Part shown: positions 47,904 through 58,499 of the stretch, piece by piece
Numbering within the stretch: the stretch's first letter is position 1
Layout: each line of letters starts with the position of its first letter
NCBI GenBank assembly: GCA_002900995.3
Contig: CM035310.1
Coordinates: forward strand, 1,083,176 to 1,147,175
DNA: 64,000 bases
Source of the DNA: Ganoderma boninense
Taxonomy: Eukaryota; Basidiomycota; Agaricomycetes; Polyporales; Polyporaceae
Direction: 5' to 3'
The notes under the pieces: model-generated
Told to the model about the DNA's origin: nothing
The model's database searches: none
Seen by the model: only the letters and a program-made list of their open reading frames with translations
Program-made: the position numbers and the translations under genes

Positions 47904-50900
47904 ATGTCGACGTTCAAGAAATCGCGGAAGGATGCGCGGACCTCATCCGAGGCGGCCGACGCACCGCGAACGTTCGAAGGGACGGGCGAGCTGCCTGGTC
48001 CCGAGTTCCTTCCTCCGCCCGAGCCGGGCGTCCTCTCCGCTCACCCGAGCCCGCCGCTGTTCGCAGCAACCGACATCGGGCTCGCGGTCAAGTGGGGCAT
48101 TCGCGACTTCGACGCGATTGCGGACCGAGAGGAGGGTCGTAGAATGACCCGTAAGTTGGCCCAGGCCATTCGCGAGGGTGCTCCGGCACCTGGCGCTGAG
48201 AGCCGAACTTACCGTGGACATAGGGGAATGCGCGCTGGGCTTCAGCCTGCCGCATCGTCCCAGACGTCTGTGGCGCGCGATGAGAACATTTCGCCGCCAC
48301 CCGAGACTGAGCCGGCCGTTAACTCCGGAGCTCGTCTCGAGGACGCGTCCGAGGATGAGACGACCGCTCGGGTCAGTGCTCTCCTTGAGGACAGTAGTAG
48401 CCCAGAGGGGGAGTCTGAGCAGACCTATGGCTTGGTCGAGGCTCGGTCGCCTCCCAAGGACGTGTGGGAGATCGCGCGCAGTGGCCCCAGCCGAGAATTT
48501 CGGGTGCCGAGCATGTTCTCTGCACTGCCGCGATTCTTCCCGTCCTGGTTTGACTTGTGCGAGGCTGCAGACCAACTTGGTCCCCTCCCGGAGGACTGGC
48601 AGCTGAGCCCAACCGGGACTCCTGTTCTTCCTAAGCTTGAAAGCACAAACTCGTCTCTCCTTGAGGACTTCTGGGAGGAGATTGACTCTAGCGACGAGGA
48701 GCGTGACTTTCAGACAGCCATCGAGGCGTCTGTTCGAACGGCGCTGTTTGAGCAGGCCCATCGGAATGGTGAAGAGTCTGACAGCCTGGACGCCATGGCA
48801 GCCATCGTCGAAATAGTGTCTGAGGACGAACAGAAGCCTGAAGTGCCTGCGGGAAGCAATGGAAGGTATACTACGGCTCAGAAAGGTAAATCTGTACCTC
48901 GCTCTTCTGAGCAGCGTGAGTTCCTCAAAGAATTCGTCACCGGACGTTCAGACCCGAAGCCAGCCGTTTCTACTGAGCGCGGCAAGGGTAAGTCGAAGGC
49001 TCACAAGCCCAAGACCCCGAGCAAGACTGGACCGGCCAAGTTTAAGCGCGAGTCTTCTCAAGTTCCGGAGGGCGGATGGTTTAGGACGTCCGGGGGAAGT
49101 GGAGGGCGTGTCCCTCCCAGTCCCCCTTCGAGCTCTAGTTCTAGCTCCTCAGATAGTTCTAGTTCTGATAGTTCTGACTCCTCGGACAATGACAATAGCG
49201 CTTCCTCTGACTCAGACCGCCCGAGGCGTGGTGGAAAGAACCCATCCCAGAAACGCCATCGGAAGGACCAGAAGAACACTAAGCGTCTCCGGAAGGCATT
49301 GGCAGGCGTCAAGATTAAACATCCTTTTACTTGGAACGGCACTGCGGATCTTGATTTGTTTGACCAATGGACATACGAAGTCGATACCTACTGCGAGCTT
49401 CACGACCTTGAGGATGAATTAGCCTTGAAAATTATTGTGCAGTTCCTGTCCGGCGAGCCCAGTAAGTTCTTCATGAAGCACGTTGCCATGTGCCGTCATG
49501 AATGGACGCTAAGGGCGCTGTATGATGCCCTATTCGATTACTGCTTCCCGACAGACTTCAAGGCACGGCTGCGCTACCGTCTTGAGCGCACTGTACAAGG
49601 GAAAAGCAAAGTTCGGGATTTCGTACGTGAGATTCAACACCTGGCCGTCCGTTTCCCAGATATTACCGACTTCCAGCTAGTTCAAATCTTCTGGAAAGGT
49701 GTGCATTCATACATTCGTGTCTACCTAATTGAGAAAGGCCTCAATCCGGAGCGTAATACACTGGAAAAGCTTGTGAAATACGCTGTTCGGCGTGAGGAGG
49801 CTTACGCCGAGGCCCGCCGTGAAGAACGCGCCGTCGAAGGACAAGTTCCTGGTCGCGACTGGGGTCGCTTCGCCAACCGCACTACTGGCCCTGAGCCGCA
49901 CCAACCCCGCCGCGATGGGCGCGACAATTCACGCAACCATAGGCCAAATCAGGCTCCCGTTTCGCAAGGTCAGCGGCAGGGATCCCATCAGCCAAACCGT
50001 CCTAACCAATCAAGGGATGGGAAAAAGGCTCACCCGAACCCATTGAGCAAGGCTGAGCGCGATCGCCTGCGCGCCGAAGGGAGATGCTTCTCCTGCGGCG
50101 AAACAGGACATGAAAGCCGCAACTGCAAGTCCCGCAAGACTGCGCGCGCCCCGAACGTTGGCGTTGGAGCTAGCTCCATTCGATTTGCTGGCTTGGAGCA
50201 GCTCGCTGACCGCGTGCGTGAGCTTGACGGAGGGGTCCGGTTGACAGCTATAAACGTAGCCATTCCACCAGAGGTGCCGACAGTGCTGATGGCCGAGCCG
50301 GATGGCATCTGGGCTAGGGCGCACACAGCTGACTGCATAGAATACCTGTTGACTATGCTGGTTAGCTACTATTCGCCGGACGAAGCCCGCGCGGCCGGAA
50401 TGGAACCAGAGGACCGGTTCTCGATCACCACGAGCAACGGTGAAGTACAGGACGACGTCTTTGTGATCATAGACCACCTTGCACCCCCGGAAAGTCCCGA
50501 TGAATTCCTTGTCACCCGCACGCAGATGGATGACTCGGAGTGGGGCATACCCGACATGCTTCAGGAGGCCTGGGATGAAATTGCAGCCATACCGCCCCGG
50601 GCAAAGTTTGGAACAGGATTCCCGGTGCGTGGCGTGCCCGATGATCGTCATCCGGCCCTGTTCTGGTTGCGCGCCAAGCTAACGGCAGCCTTAAGACGAG
50701 AATATCCTCACCTGGTCCAGGAAGGGGAGGCTGTGACCGTCGACCCTTGCCTATTCGGATATGTTGTGTACCTTCGACGGGAAGGGACCGTCATGACCGT
50801 CCTGCATGAGGAGGTCAGCTCACGAGTGTTTGACCCGCGCAACATTTTGTTCTTGATGACCGACTCTAGGAGCTTGTCCGATGTTGAGGAAGAGCGGCAG

Positions 50901-53900
50901 CAGACTGCGCGGAGGCGACGTCGCCGGACGAACTTGATGGTATGTGGTGTTCGACCTGTGCGAAAAGGGAAGAAAACTGATCAGCCTTCCAATTGGATCC
51001 CTGCAGTAGAACGAAACGCAATGAAGACCAAGGACTTCACACGTACCCTTCCGAAGCCGATTGTGGTCACGGTGCATGTCAACGGTAAGCCCGTCCGAGC
51101 ACTCATTGATACCGGTTCCATGGCTGATTTCCTGTCCACAACGGTCGTCGATCAGCTCAAATTACACAAGGAGATCTTGGCAAAGCCTCTACCGGTGCAG
51201 CTGGCTGTCCACGGGTCTCGGTCAAAGATCAACTGTTGTGTATCTGTAGATTTCAAGTATCAGGACATAGATTGTAAACGTCGTTTTGACGTTGTGAACC
51301 TCGATAATTATGACATGATCCTAGGAACACCATTCCTGTTTCAACACAAGGTCGCGATTGGCTTGAACCCCACTCGCATCTCAGTGGGATCAGCTCAACC
51401 GGTCGAAATCCAGGGTGAGGATGTTGCCGTTATCACCTCAGCGGCCGCAGACTTGCTAGACGACGAGCTCGAGAAGCTCCGAGAGGAGCTAAGCCGTGAC
51501 GCTGAAGACTTATGTCAAGACGGGGCTCGTGCAGCGCTCCCACCCCTTCGAGACGTCAATCACGCAATTCCGTTGATTGATGAGAAGAAGGTCTATTCGT
51601 GGCGACCGTCCAAGTGCCCCGACGCATTGCGGCCACTCTGGCATGAGAAGAAAAAGGCATACCTTGAGTCTGGCCGGTGGAAGCTTGCGTCCGGCACCAA
51701 TGCGTCGCCAATGCTGATGATCCCGAAGCCAGCACGAGAGGATGGCATCCTTCGATTGCGTACTGTGGTAGATAAGCGTCAGCAGAACGCGAACACACAG
51801 AAGCTCACGGCGCCGCTCCCGGATATCGATGGTATCCTGAGAAATGTAGTCAAGCATAAGTATCGCAGCCTAATAGATGGCAAGGATGCTTACGAACAGA
51901 TTCGTGTCGTCCCGGAGCACGTTCCAAGGACGCTGTTCACAACACCGGATGGGACAATGGTTAGCCTTGTGCTACAACAGGGCGATATCAATGGACCCGC
52001 GACGTACCAGGCAGTTATGAATCATATATTTGCCCCATTCATCGGCGTCTTCATGGATGTATACCTAGATGATATAGTCATATACTCGGACACCATTGAG
52101 GACCACATGAAACACGTACGCCTTGTATTCGACGTCCTTCGACGCGAAAAGTTCTTTCTGGGCGCTGACAAGATGAATTTCTTTGCATCAAAGTTGAAGA
52201 TCTTGGGTCACATCATCGACGAGAAGGGGATCGCGATGGACCCTCATAAGGTCAACTCCGTTGTCAACTGGAAAGTTCCTACAAATAAAAGCTTGTTGAG
52301 CAGTTTCTTGGGTGCAGTAGGATTCCTCGCACCTGATTGCGAGGGCATCCGCATTCCAATGGGTGTACTTGCCCCGATGACGAGTGCATCCAAGTCCTGG
52401 AACTGGACCCAAACGCATCAACGGGCGTTCGAGCAGGTTAAGGACACGGTACACAAGTGGAGGGATAGCCGGCGTGTAGCTCTGGATTACTCAGAAAACG
52501 CACCGCTAATCAACCTGGTGACGGATGCTTCGCTGACAGGCGCAAGTGGCTATATCAGTCAGGGAGACGACCTCGCAACAGCAAAAGTGGTCACCTTTTG
52601 GTCGGGCAAGTTCAATTCTGCACAACAGAACTACCCCGTGCATGAACAGGAACTGCTCGCGATTGTTGAGTCTTTGAAACGATTCCGTCCACTTCTGTAC
52701 GGCACCAAATTCCGCATCTGTACAGACCATAAGGCACTCGAACACCTCATGGGACAGAAGAACCTCTCACCGCGTCAACATCGCTGGCTAGACGTCCTAA
52801 ACGAGTTCAGCTTCAAGGTACACTACATCCCAGGCGAGACGAACTTATTTGCTGATGCGCTCTCGCGGATCTACAGCGATGAGCCGCTTGGAATCGAGCG
52901 TGCTCGCTCGGAGTATGTCGGTGAGGACGGTGCAGGCGTACCCATCATGTCCCGGGGCCTTGAAATCCTACGCCCAGTATACACGGGTGCAGCAGCAGTG
53001 ATCGACTTTGCACCACGACGGTCAACACGGCTCGCGGTAAACCCAAAGCCGGAGGGCGCATATTCTGAGACCAAGCGTCGCCCGAAAGCGACAGTGGAAG
53101 ACGTGCCGGAGGACTCAAAGGCTGAGGATGGTCCTGCAGCGGTGAACGAAGCTCAGGCTGAATTGACGGAGGGCGTACCTAGCGTGCTTCATGCAGACAA
53201 TGCAGACGGCGCTGAGCACTCGCCGATTCTTGATAGCGTCGTTTCGAGCGCAAGCGAGCTCGGGATGGAGCTCCCAGGCTGCTTGCGCGGCCGCTATGTC
53301 GAGGACCCGTATTTTCGAAAGATCGTCGCGAAACCTGGCGAGTTCCCGCATTTTCAATACATCGACGGTTTGCTGTTCAAACTAGAGGGTGATACTCACC
53401 TCCTGTGCATCCCGGACATCAGGGTCGGCTCACGCAAGCTGCGCGAGGTCTTGCTTCGCCATGCACACTCAGTCTTAGCACACCTGGGGTCGCGCAAAAC
53501 GCTCGACTATATCCGGGGCGAGCTCTGGTGGCCTGAGATGGTAGCAGATACAGCTGCGTACTGTAGGACGTGTGGTGTGTGTGCAACTACGAAATCAGCA
53601 ACGACGCGTCCGCTCGGGCTGCTGAGGCCCATGCCAGTACCTCGGAGGCCATGGCAATATATTGCAATCGACTTCGTGGGTCCCCTGCCTGCATCAGAGA
53701 ACCGGCATGGTGAATTCGACATGATCTGCGTAATCATCGATCAGCTTACATCTATGGTGCATCTGGTACCGACAGTGCAGACATACGGAGCAGCTGAGAT
53801 TGCAGAAGTCGTTTTCGAACACGTGTACAAGCTTCATGGACTTCCCGAGCGAATAATTAGTGATCGCGACACGCTTTTCACAAGCACGTTCTGGCGACGC

Positions 53901-55775
53901 TTACATGGGCTCCTTGGCACGGAACTGCGCCTGTCGTCGTCATACCATCCACAGACTGATGGTGCGACTGAGCGCGCAAACAGAACCATGACGCAGATGT
54001 TGCGTCAGTGCGTCCGACCGGACCAAAAAGACTGGGTCCAGAGGCTTCCTGCAATTGAACTGGCTATGAACACGGCACGCTCGGACACAACGGGCTTCTC
54101 ACCGTTCTACCTAAACTACGGGCAGATGCCTCGTAGCTTGGTGTGGTCCAGTGAGTCCGAATATCCCGGGGTGCGCAAGTTTGCTCAGCGGATGAAGGAG
54201 GCTATCATGGCAGCCCATGACGCCATTATCTCCGCTCGTATCGGCCAGGTGACGCAGGCGAACAAGCATCGCCGTCAAGCTACCTTCCAAAAAGATGAGT
54301 TGGTTTATGTATCGACCAAGAACCTTAATTTGCCGAAGGGACGTGCGCGAAAGCTGGCACCGAAGTTCCTGGGACCATTCCGCATTAGCAAAGTAATTAA
54401 GGAGGGTGCGACGTACCAGTTGGACTTGTCCGATGAGTTGAAAGCCCGCGGCATTCATAACGCCTTTCACGCGTCGCTGCTCCGCCCACACTTCCCCAAT
54501 GATGACCGTAGGTTCCCTGGCCGCCAGTTCCACCAATTGCCTGGCTTCGGCGAGCAGCCTCGCGAATGGGCTGTGGACCGTATCGTGTCACACGCTGGGA
54601 AGGGTGCTGATGCCGAATTTGAGGTGCAATGGTCGACAGGGGACGTAACATGGGTGCCTTACGCGGACATCCGGCACCTACAGGCCTTGACAGAGTATTT
54701 TGAGGCTATGGATGTCACGAACATTCGTCAGCTTGGCAAGGAACATGCACCTGTCAATGACGCATCGCCGGAGCTGCAGGTAAATGCACTCACTGTTGAA
54801 TTCAAAACCTTGTATGCGGGCCGGAGGCAACCTGTATGGGAGCATGAGAATGAGATAAATACCGGACACGGAGAGGACGAGGGGCGCAACGTGTCCTCAT
54901 CCCCTCGCTCCACCCACTCACTCTCGTGCATGTCCGACAACCCTCGCCTCTACACCGCCGAGGATCGCCTCAAGTGGGAACGGTACGCGAAGGCGTTCAC
55001 GGCATGGTTGGCCAAGCCGACTCGCGATACATACCCCGGCAACCCTCCCGCAGGGTACTACGAGGCCTTCAAGGTGCAGCAGCCATACGCACCAGGACCC
55101 CGTGAGTACTCCGACCTCGTCAGTTCCGTCCTGGCTCCTCCCACCGCTCCGGTTCCTTCGAGTATCCCCCAGGGCGTCTCTATGAGCACGGAGGCGTTCA
55201 GTGCCTTCCTCAACCACCGCTCTGGAACACATGACCAGATCATTCAGTTCGCGCAGCGCGAGCGTGCGGCCGTCGCTCCTCGGGCCTATGTGCCTCAGTG
55301 GGCAAACGGACACGGCTTCGGGCGTGGCGGATGGCGGGGCGGAGGGTGCGGGGGAGGACGAGGTGGATGGCGCGGTGAAGGACGCGGTGGAGGACGCCCT
55401 TTCGGGACCGGTCGTGGTGGCGGAAGGCCCCTGCTGAGCAGGCTTGGTGGGCCGTCGAAGGACATTGCTGACGATAAGCCTCGCTCGGGCAAGTCGAAGG
55501 GCAAGTGGCGGTACCGGAAGCGGGGCAACCGCCGGGCCGATCAGGACGATGAGGAACCTCAGGGTGAGTCGCTCAGTCCTGAACGCGATGCCCGTTCTAA
55601 GAGCCTCTTCCGTTTTATTCTTGCTGTCCTTGGGATCGCGACAGATGACGAGCCTGCTGACGCCGAAGCCGACAACATGGACGTCGACCGCGAGACTACC
55701 CCCGCGCAAGAGATCCCCGAGGACGACGAAGACGATGGTCCCGAGATTGGAGAAGGGGACTATGAACTCCTCTGA
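47904..55775 (+). CDS. Gag-Pol polyprotein of the chromovirus, single frame, 2,623 aa
   Basis: Gag occupies about residues 1-760. It contains a Ser/Asp-rich tract (about 410-450), a Gag core (FTWNGTADLDLFDQWTYEVD) and one CCHC zinc knuckle (CFSCGETGHESRNC, from 728). The aspartic protease has DTGS at 1069. Reverse transcriptase has QGDINGPATY and the catalytic YLDD at 1387. RNase H begins with TDAS near 1541. Integrase has the HHCC zinc region (about 1852-1890) and Asp 1923, Asp 1987 and Glu 2023, the DD35E spacing, followed by a GPF motif. A chromodomain (WAVDRIVSHAG...FEVQWSTGD...WVPY) spans about 2222-2270. An unusual tail of about 350 residues follows, with an RGG/Gly-Arg-rich stretch (about 2471-2512) and an acidic end. 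No frameshift separates gag from pol. All catalytic residues are present. Confidence 0.97.
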   Translation: MSTFKKSRKDARTSSEAADAPRTFEGTGELPGPEFLPPPEPGVLSAHPSPPLFAATDIGLAVKWGIRDFDAIADREEGRRMTRKLAQAIREGAPAPGAESRTYRGHRGMRAGLQPAASSQTSVARDENISPPPETEPAVNSGARLEDASEDETTARVSALLEDSSSPEGESEQTYGLVEARSPPKDVWEIARSGPSREFRVPSMFSALPRFFPSWFDLCEAADQLGPLPEDWQLSPTGTPVLPKLESTNSSLLEDFWEEIDSSDEERDFQTAIEASVRTALFEQAHRNGEESDSLDAMAAIVEIVSEDEQKPEVPAGSNGRYTTAQKGKSVPRSSEQREFLKEFVTGRSDPKPAVSTERGKGKSKAHKPKTPSKTGPAKFKRESSQVPEGGWFRTSGGSGGRVPPSPPSSSSSSSSDSSSSDSSDSSDNDNSASSDSDRPRRGGKNPSQKRHRKDQKNTKRLRKALAGVKIKHPFTWNGTADLDLFDQWTYEVDTYCELHDLEDELALKIIVQFLSGEPSKFFMKHVAMCRHEWTLRALYDALFDYCFPTDFKARLRYRLERTVQGKSKVRDFVREIQHLAVRFPDITDFQLVQIFWKGVHSYIRVYLIEKGLNPERNTLEKLVKYAVRREEAYAEARREERAVEGQVPGRDWGRFANRTTGPEPHQPRRDGRDNSRNHRPNQAPVSQGQRQGSHQPNRPNQSRDGKKAHPNPLSKAERDRLRAEGRCFSCGETGHESRNCKSRKTARAPNVGVGASSIRFAGLEQLADRVRELDGGVRLTAINVAIPPEVPTVLMAEPDGIWARAHTADCIEYLLTMLVSYYSPDEARAAGMEPEDRFSITTSNGEVQDDVFVIIDHLAPPESPDEFLVTRTQMDDSEWGIPDMLQEAWDEIAAIPPRAKFGTGFPVRGVPDDRHPALFWLRAKLTAALRREYPHLVQEGEAVTVDPCLFGYVVYLRREGTVMTVLHEEVSSRVFDPRNILFLMTDSRSLSDVEEERQQTARRRRRRTNLMVCGVRPVRKGKKTDQPSNWIPAVERNAMKTKDFTRTLPKPIVVTVHVNGKPVRALIDTGSMADFLSTTVVDQLKLHKEILAKPLPVQLAVHGSRSKINCCVSVDFKYQDIDCKRRFDVVNLDNYDMILGTPFLFQHKVAIGLNPTRISVGSAQPVEIQGEDVAVITSAAADLLDDELEKLREELSRDAEDLCQDGARAALPPLRDVNHAIPLIDEKKVYSWRPSKCPDALRPLWHEKKKAYLESGRWKLASGTNASPMLMIPKPAREDGILRLRTVVDKRQQNANTQKLTAPLPDIDGILRNVVKHKYRSLIDGKDAYEQIRVVPEHVPRTLFTTPDGTMVSLVLQQGDINGPATYQAVMNHIFAPFIGVFMDVYLDDIVIYSDTIEDHMKHVRLVFDVLRREKFFLGADKMNFFASKLKILGHIIDEKGIAMDPHKVNSVVNWKVPTNKSLLSSFLGAVGFLAPDCEGIRIPMGVLAPMTSASKSWNWTQTHQRAFEQVKDTVHKWRDSRRVALDYSENAPLINLVTDASLTGASGYISQGDDLATAKVVTFWSGKFNSAQQNYPVHEQELLAIVESLKRFRPLLYGTKFRICTDHKALEHLMGQKNLSPRQHRWLDVLNEFSFKVHYIPGETNLFADALSRIYSDEPLGIERARSEYVGEDGAGVPIMSRGLEILRPVYTGAAAVIDFAPRRSTRLAVNPKPEGAYSETKRRPKATVEDVPEDSKAEDGPAAVNEAQAELTEGVPSVLHADNADGAEHSPILDSVVSSASELGMELPGCLRGRYVEDPYFRKIVAKPGEFPHFQYIDGLLFKLEGDTHLLCIPDIRVGSRKLREVLLRHAHSVLAHLGSRKTLDYIRGELWWPEMVADTAAYCRTCGVCATTKSATTRPLGLLRPMPVPRRPWQYIAIDFVGPLPASENRHGEFDMICVIIDQLTSMVHLVPTVQTYGAAEIAEVVFEHVYKLHGLPERIISDRDTLFTSTFWRRLHGLLGTELRLSSSYHPQTDGATERANRTMTQMLRQCVRPDQKDWVQRLPAIELAMNTARSDTTGFSPFYLNYGQMPRSLVWSSESEYPGVRKFAQRMKEAIMAAHDAIISARIGQVTQANKHRRQATFQKDELVYVSTKNLNLPKGRARKLAPKFLGPFRISKVIKEGATYQLDLSDELKARGIHNAFHASLLRPHFPNDDRRFPGRQFHQLPGFGEQPREWAVDRIVSHAGKGADAEFEVQWSTGDVTWVPYADIRHLQALTEYFEAMDVTNIRQLGKEHAPVNDASPELQVNALTVEFKTLYAGRRQPVWEHENEINTGHGEDEGRNVSSSPRSTHSLSCMSDNPRLYTAEDRLKWERYAKAFTAWLAKPTRDTYPGNPPAGYYEAFKVQQPYAPGPREYSDLVSSVLAPPTAPVPSSIPQGVSMSTEAFSAFLNHRSGTHDQIIQFAQRERAAVAPRAYVPQWANGHGFGRGGWRGGGCGGGRGGWRGEGRGGGRPFGTGRGGGRPLLSRLGGPSKDIADDKPRSGKSKGKWRYRKRGNRRADQDDEEPQGESLSPERDARSKSLFRFILAVLGIATDDEPADAEADNMDVDRETTPAQEIPEDDEDDGPEIGEGDYELL

Positions 55776-55829
55776 GTCCAGATCTTGGCTAATCGGATGA
55801 TCGCCGGTGAGTAGGACTTGTGGACAAGT

Positions 55830-55842
55830 CCTGGAGGGCGAA
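55830..55842 (+). other. Polypurine tract of the retrotransposon
   Basis: The purine-rich bases GGAGGGCGAA sit directly before the TG of the right LTR, where the plus-strand primer of reverse transcription is expected. The tract is short and interrupted by one C. Confidence 0.6.
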
Positions 55843-56276
55843 TGTAAGGGACCGGCGTCTGACTTCCCCGATTAGGCCGTGGCTCCGCCACCCAGCATCG
55901 TGCCCCAAGGTTTACAACCTCGATCCTCCTCGATCTCTCCCTTCAACTTCTTACACGTTTGCGCTGTCGCGCCCATACCCTCATTCCGTCTCTCTTTCAC
56001 TCTCGCTTCCTTTTTCCTAGCTTACCTTGTCTCTCGCTCTCTTGGCTCGATCTATTCTCGTACGACCTCGATTCTCGGACCTTCGGTCCTCCGACACTCT
56101 CTACTCTATATAAACCCATGTACCTACAACACTGGATCCCAAGTTCTGGAGATACCGAGACTCCACCCACTCACCTCTCTCGTGTGTCTCCGACTCTCTC
56201 GTGTTTCCCGACCGCCTCTCGACTTCTCGACACCGCTCAACGCGTCGTCTCCCCGAGAAGCGCCGGGTTTCTCACA
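55843..56276 (+). repeat. 3' LTR, 434 bp
   Basis: Same start, end and length as 47388-47821, with no mismatch seen; conceptual translations of the two LTRs agree over more than 130 codons. It ends CTCACA just before the right CCGGT. Confidence 0.97.
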
Positions 56277-56281
56277 CCGGT
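56277..56281. repeat. Target-site duplication, right copy (CCGGT)
   Basis: Matches 47383-47387 exactly. In the F-box gene these bases encode part of a Gly-Pro-Gly stretch, and removing one copy with the element restores the frame. Confidence 0.95.
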
Positions 56282-56667
56282 CCATGCGTCTCGGGTGTTC
56301 CGCATAGCTCCTGAAATCCATGTAAGGGTTGCGCTTGATGTCGAAGCTTATATCTAGTACGCACCAGGGGAGGCGCACCTGAAGCCCACTCTGGAATATG
56401 GGCCTGCCGTGCGATCCCGAGGACAAAGACGAGATGCTCCAATGCCTTCAGGTCAGGGAGTGAGCGCCACATCGCCGCCAATGCTGGCCGAGTAAAGGTG
56501 CTGTGGGACCTCGCTAAGCAAGCCAAGGCCTTGCGAGAAGACACTGGATCGACCATTGCTTCGAAAGGCTCTCCATTTGAGGCTCGGGAACTAGGAGTAA
56601 GATGCGGAAGAATGTGATAGAAGATGTCGTGAAGGCCCGTGAGGGCTGGGGAGGGAGTTGGAGCCAT
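56277..56667 (-). pseudogene. F-box/LRR gene split by retrotransposon, 5' part (exon 1 and start of exon 2)
   Basis: Exon 1 (56667-56365, 101 codons) begins MAPTPSPALTGLHDIFYHIL and ends GAPPL at a GTGCGT donor. Its F-box-like half includes LARSHSTFTRPALAAMWRSL. Exon 2 starts at 56310 after TTTCAG with ELCGTPETHGP and is cut after 34 bases by the right LTR. A near-identical exon 1 is found in the next gene (start 60076), marking them as recent duplicates. Transcripts from this promoter would run into the antisense of the element. Confidence 0.9.
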
Positions 56668-57035
56668 GATGGAATTAAGAATAGCTACTGACAGCGAAAA
56701 TAACTGGAAGCTCGGTATATTGTGGTGCTCCTTGAGGTGAACGCGAAGACTGGTAATAATGGTTGTGTACGAAGAGAGTGCGAGAGTTAGACGCACTCGA
56801 AATCTTCTGATCGCGATGACTGGCGCAGTGGCGCTGCTGAGTTGCCTTTCATGGTTAGCGCCCGCTGCTCACGATGGGTCGGTCACTCGGCTCCGAGTCG
56901 GCTCATAATAATGATCATACCGTCAACTATTACCATGTGAATTCAAAATTGTACTATTTACTGTCATGCACAAGGAAGAAGTTGATAATACCAAGCATTC
57001 CAGACCACGGACCACAGGCAATGGCGATTAATGAT
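56668..57035. other. Intergenic spacer in the F-box array
   Basis: Upstream region of the interrupted gene and 3' flank of the next. AT-rich near 56900-57000; no gene seen. Confidence 0.5.
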
Positions 57036-57236
57036 TTAATTATAGTATTCTTCATCCGACTCCGACTCGGAGTTGTCGGACACCTTAGTAGGAAACGTGA
57101 ACACGACCGTCGACTCCGTGTCTATGTGAACGACTGAGCACGGAAAGACACGCTGCATCACTGCGCGGAAGTGCCTCGCGTCCTCCTTGTAGTCACGGCG
57201 TTCCCCACTTCCAGTTTCCCGAGGACGACTGATGTC
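57036..57236 (-). pseudogene. Severed C terminus of the F-box/LRR gene starting at 60076
   Basis: The frame reads DISRPRETGSGERRD, then DYKEDARHFRAVMQRVFPCS and SVVHIDTES, ending with an acidic SESESDEEYYN. It matches the end of the gene at 46046 (SRPGKRSREDLKEDARCFRAW). It continues the coding frame that stops at 58464: joining 58503 to 57236 gives HDVDISRPRE in frame. The 1,263-bp element between them carries a GTC duplication. The restored protein would be 573 aa. Confidence 0.85.
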
Positions 57237-58499
57237 CATCAGCATTGAGCAATTCGTCCAATTCACTTGGCAGCTTGACAGCGCTTGGTCCCACTTGACA
57301 GGCCTGGTCCAGATGATTCAAGTCGCTCCAAGTCACTCTGGATTTCTCTGGATCAGGAGGTCCCCTTCTGGTCCAGAGCGCGATTAAGTGCTATTAAGGG
57401 TAGCTAAGTGCGTACAAGTCAACCCAAGTGCGAAAGTACGCTTCGGAAGTACTACTGATCCCTCGCCGCGCACTCCGTCCTGCCGTCAAAATACTACAAT
57501 AAACACCCAACTGAACAGCATACATAGGACGTCAGTGGTAGGCCCCACTCGCGACATAATGATCAAACGTACATACCATGGTACTGTTGCGGTGCCGATG
57601 ACGGACCTCAGGTATCGCAGTTCCCGGTAGACTAGAAAAAAGTGGAAGGATAATGTTAGTATCCGCATGCACCAACTCCGGACATCAGGTAGTTGCAGAC
57701 GAGCTCACCAGAAGACCGCATTCTCTGTACTTGAAAGCCCGTCGGATGAAGCCTCTAGTCTGAATGGGATATGGCGGGAGACGAGATGCCAGTGAGAATG
57801 CGTAAATGTGAGGGATGTGTTACCATAATCTGAGACACCATGAGACGACATTCCAATGCCGCCGAAGAACTGACTTACGTTGAATTGTATGGCCTGCACC
57901 TACCTCCCGAGCTCTGCTAGGCCAAGAATCAAAACAGTCACTCACCGTCATTCATAGGCCACCGGCGGGAAGAACAAAATCTGTTGAGGCTCGACCTAAG
58001 TGCTGCTTTCGATACACCTGAGCTGCGACCCAAACCGAGACGCGAGCCGCGATGACGGGGAGGAGAGGGGAAACGGTTGACCACCACGAGAGATTCAAAA
58101 CAGGGCAGAGGCCAGACTCCAGAGGGCAGAGGGAGCGGGCAAGTCGTCAGAATGGGAACTCGGAGGCAGAGGGGAGCGGGGGAAGGGAAGAACACCCCTG
58201 CGACGAACGTTCCGAACGACCAAGATAACTCGGCCCCGGGACCCGCCGGGGGCGGTTCAGGGCAGGCAGGCCGCGAGGGCTGGAAGAGACTTAGTGCGAC
58301 ACCGGTGCGACACCTGGAAAGGCTCCGAACAAATGCGTGGCATCGGATAGCATCAGATGACAGAAAAGTGGTGAGCGCTGATAAGATTCAAGCCGATTTC
58401 AGAGGATTCCAGAGAATAAGAGCGGCCAAGCGGGAGCAAGTGTCATCAAGGCGTTCAGTAGCCTCAAGTGCCACCAAGCTCCGGACGATTTGCTGATGA
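57237..58499. mobile_element. Non-autonomous DNA transposon, 1,263 bp, inserted in an F-box gene
   Basis: The left end starts CATCAGCATTGAGCAATTCG and the right end, read inward, starts TCATCAGCAAATCGTCC, so both share CATCAGCA and ATTCGTCC-like blocks as imperfect inverted ends. GTC flanks both sides (57234-57236 and 58500-58502). Subterminal CAAGTG/CACTTG motifs are repeated many times within the first 200 bp and again near the right end. No transposase-like frame is present. The borders are supported by the exact restoration of the F-box reading frame. The family is uncertain; a 3-bp duplication and subterminal repeats occur in CACTA-type and PIF/Harbinger elements. Confidence 0.75.

Larger units (their letters stand above)
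47388..56276 (+). mobile_element. Complete Ty3/gypsy chromovirus LTR retrotransposon, 8,889 bp
   Basis: Two 434-bp LTRs (TG...CA) flank one open Gag-Pol frame of 2,623 codons, with a CCGGT target duplication on both sides. The order protease, reverse transcriptase, RNase H, integrase and chromodomain defines a Ty3/gypsy chromovirus. LTRs of one element start identical at insertion; these look identical over their whole length by eye, so insertion was recent and the copy may still be mobile. It lies in exon 2 of an F-box/LRR gene, in the opposite orientation. It is the only complete autonomous element in the window. Confidence 0.97.
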
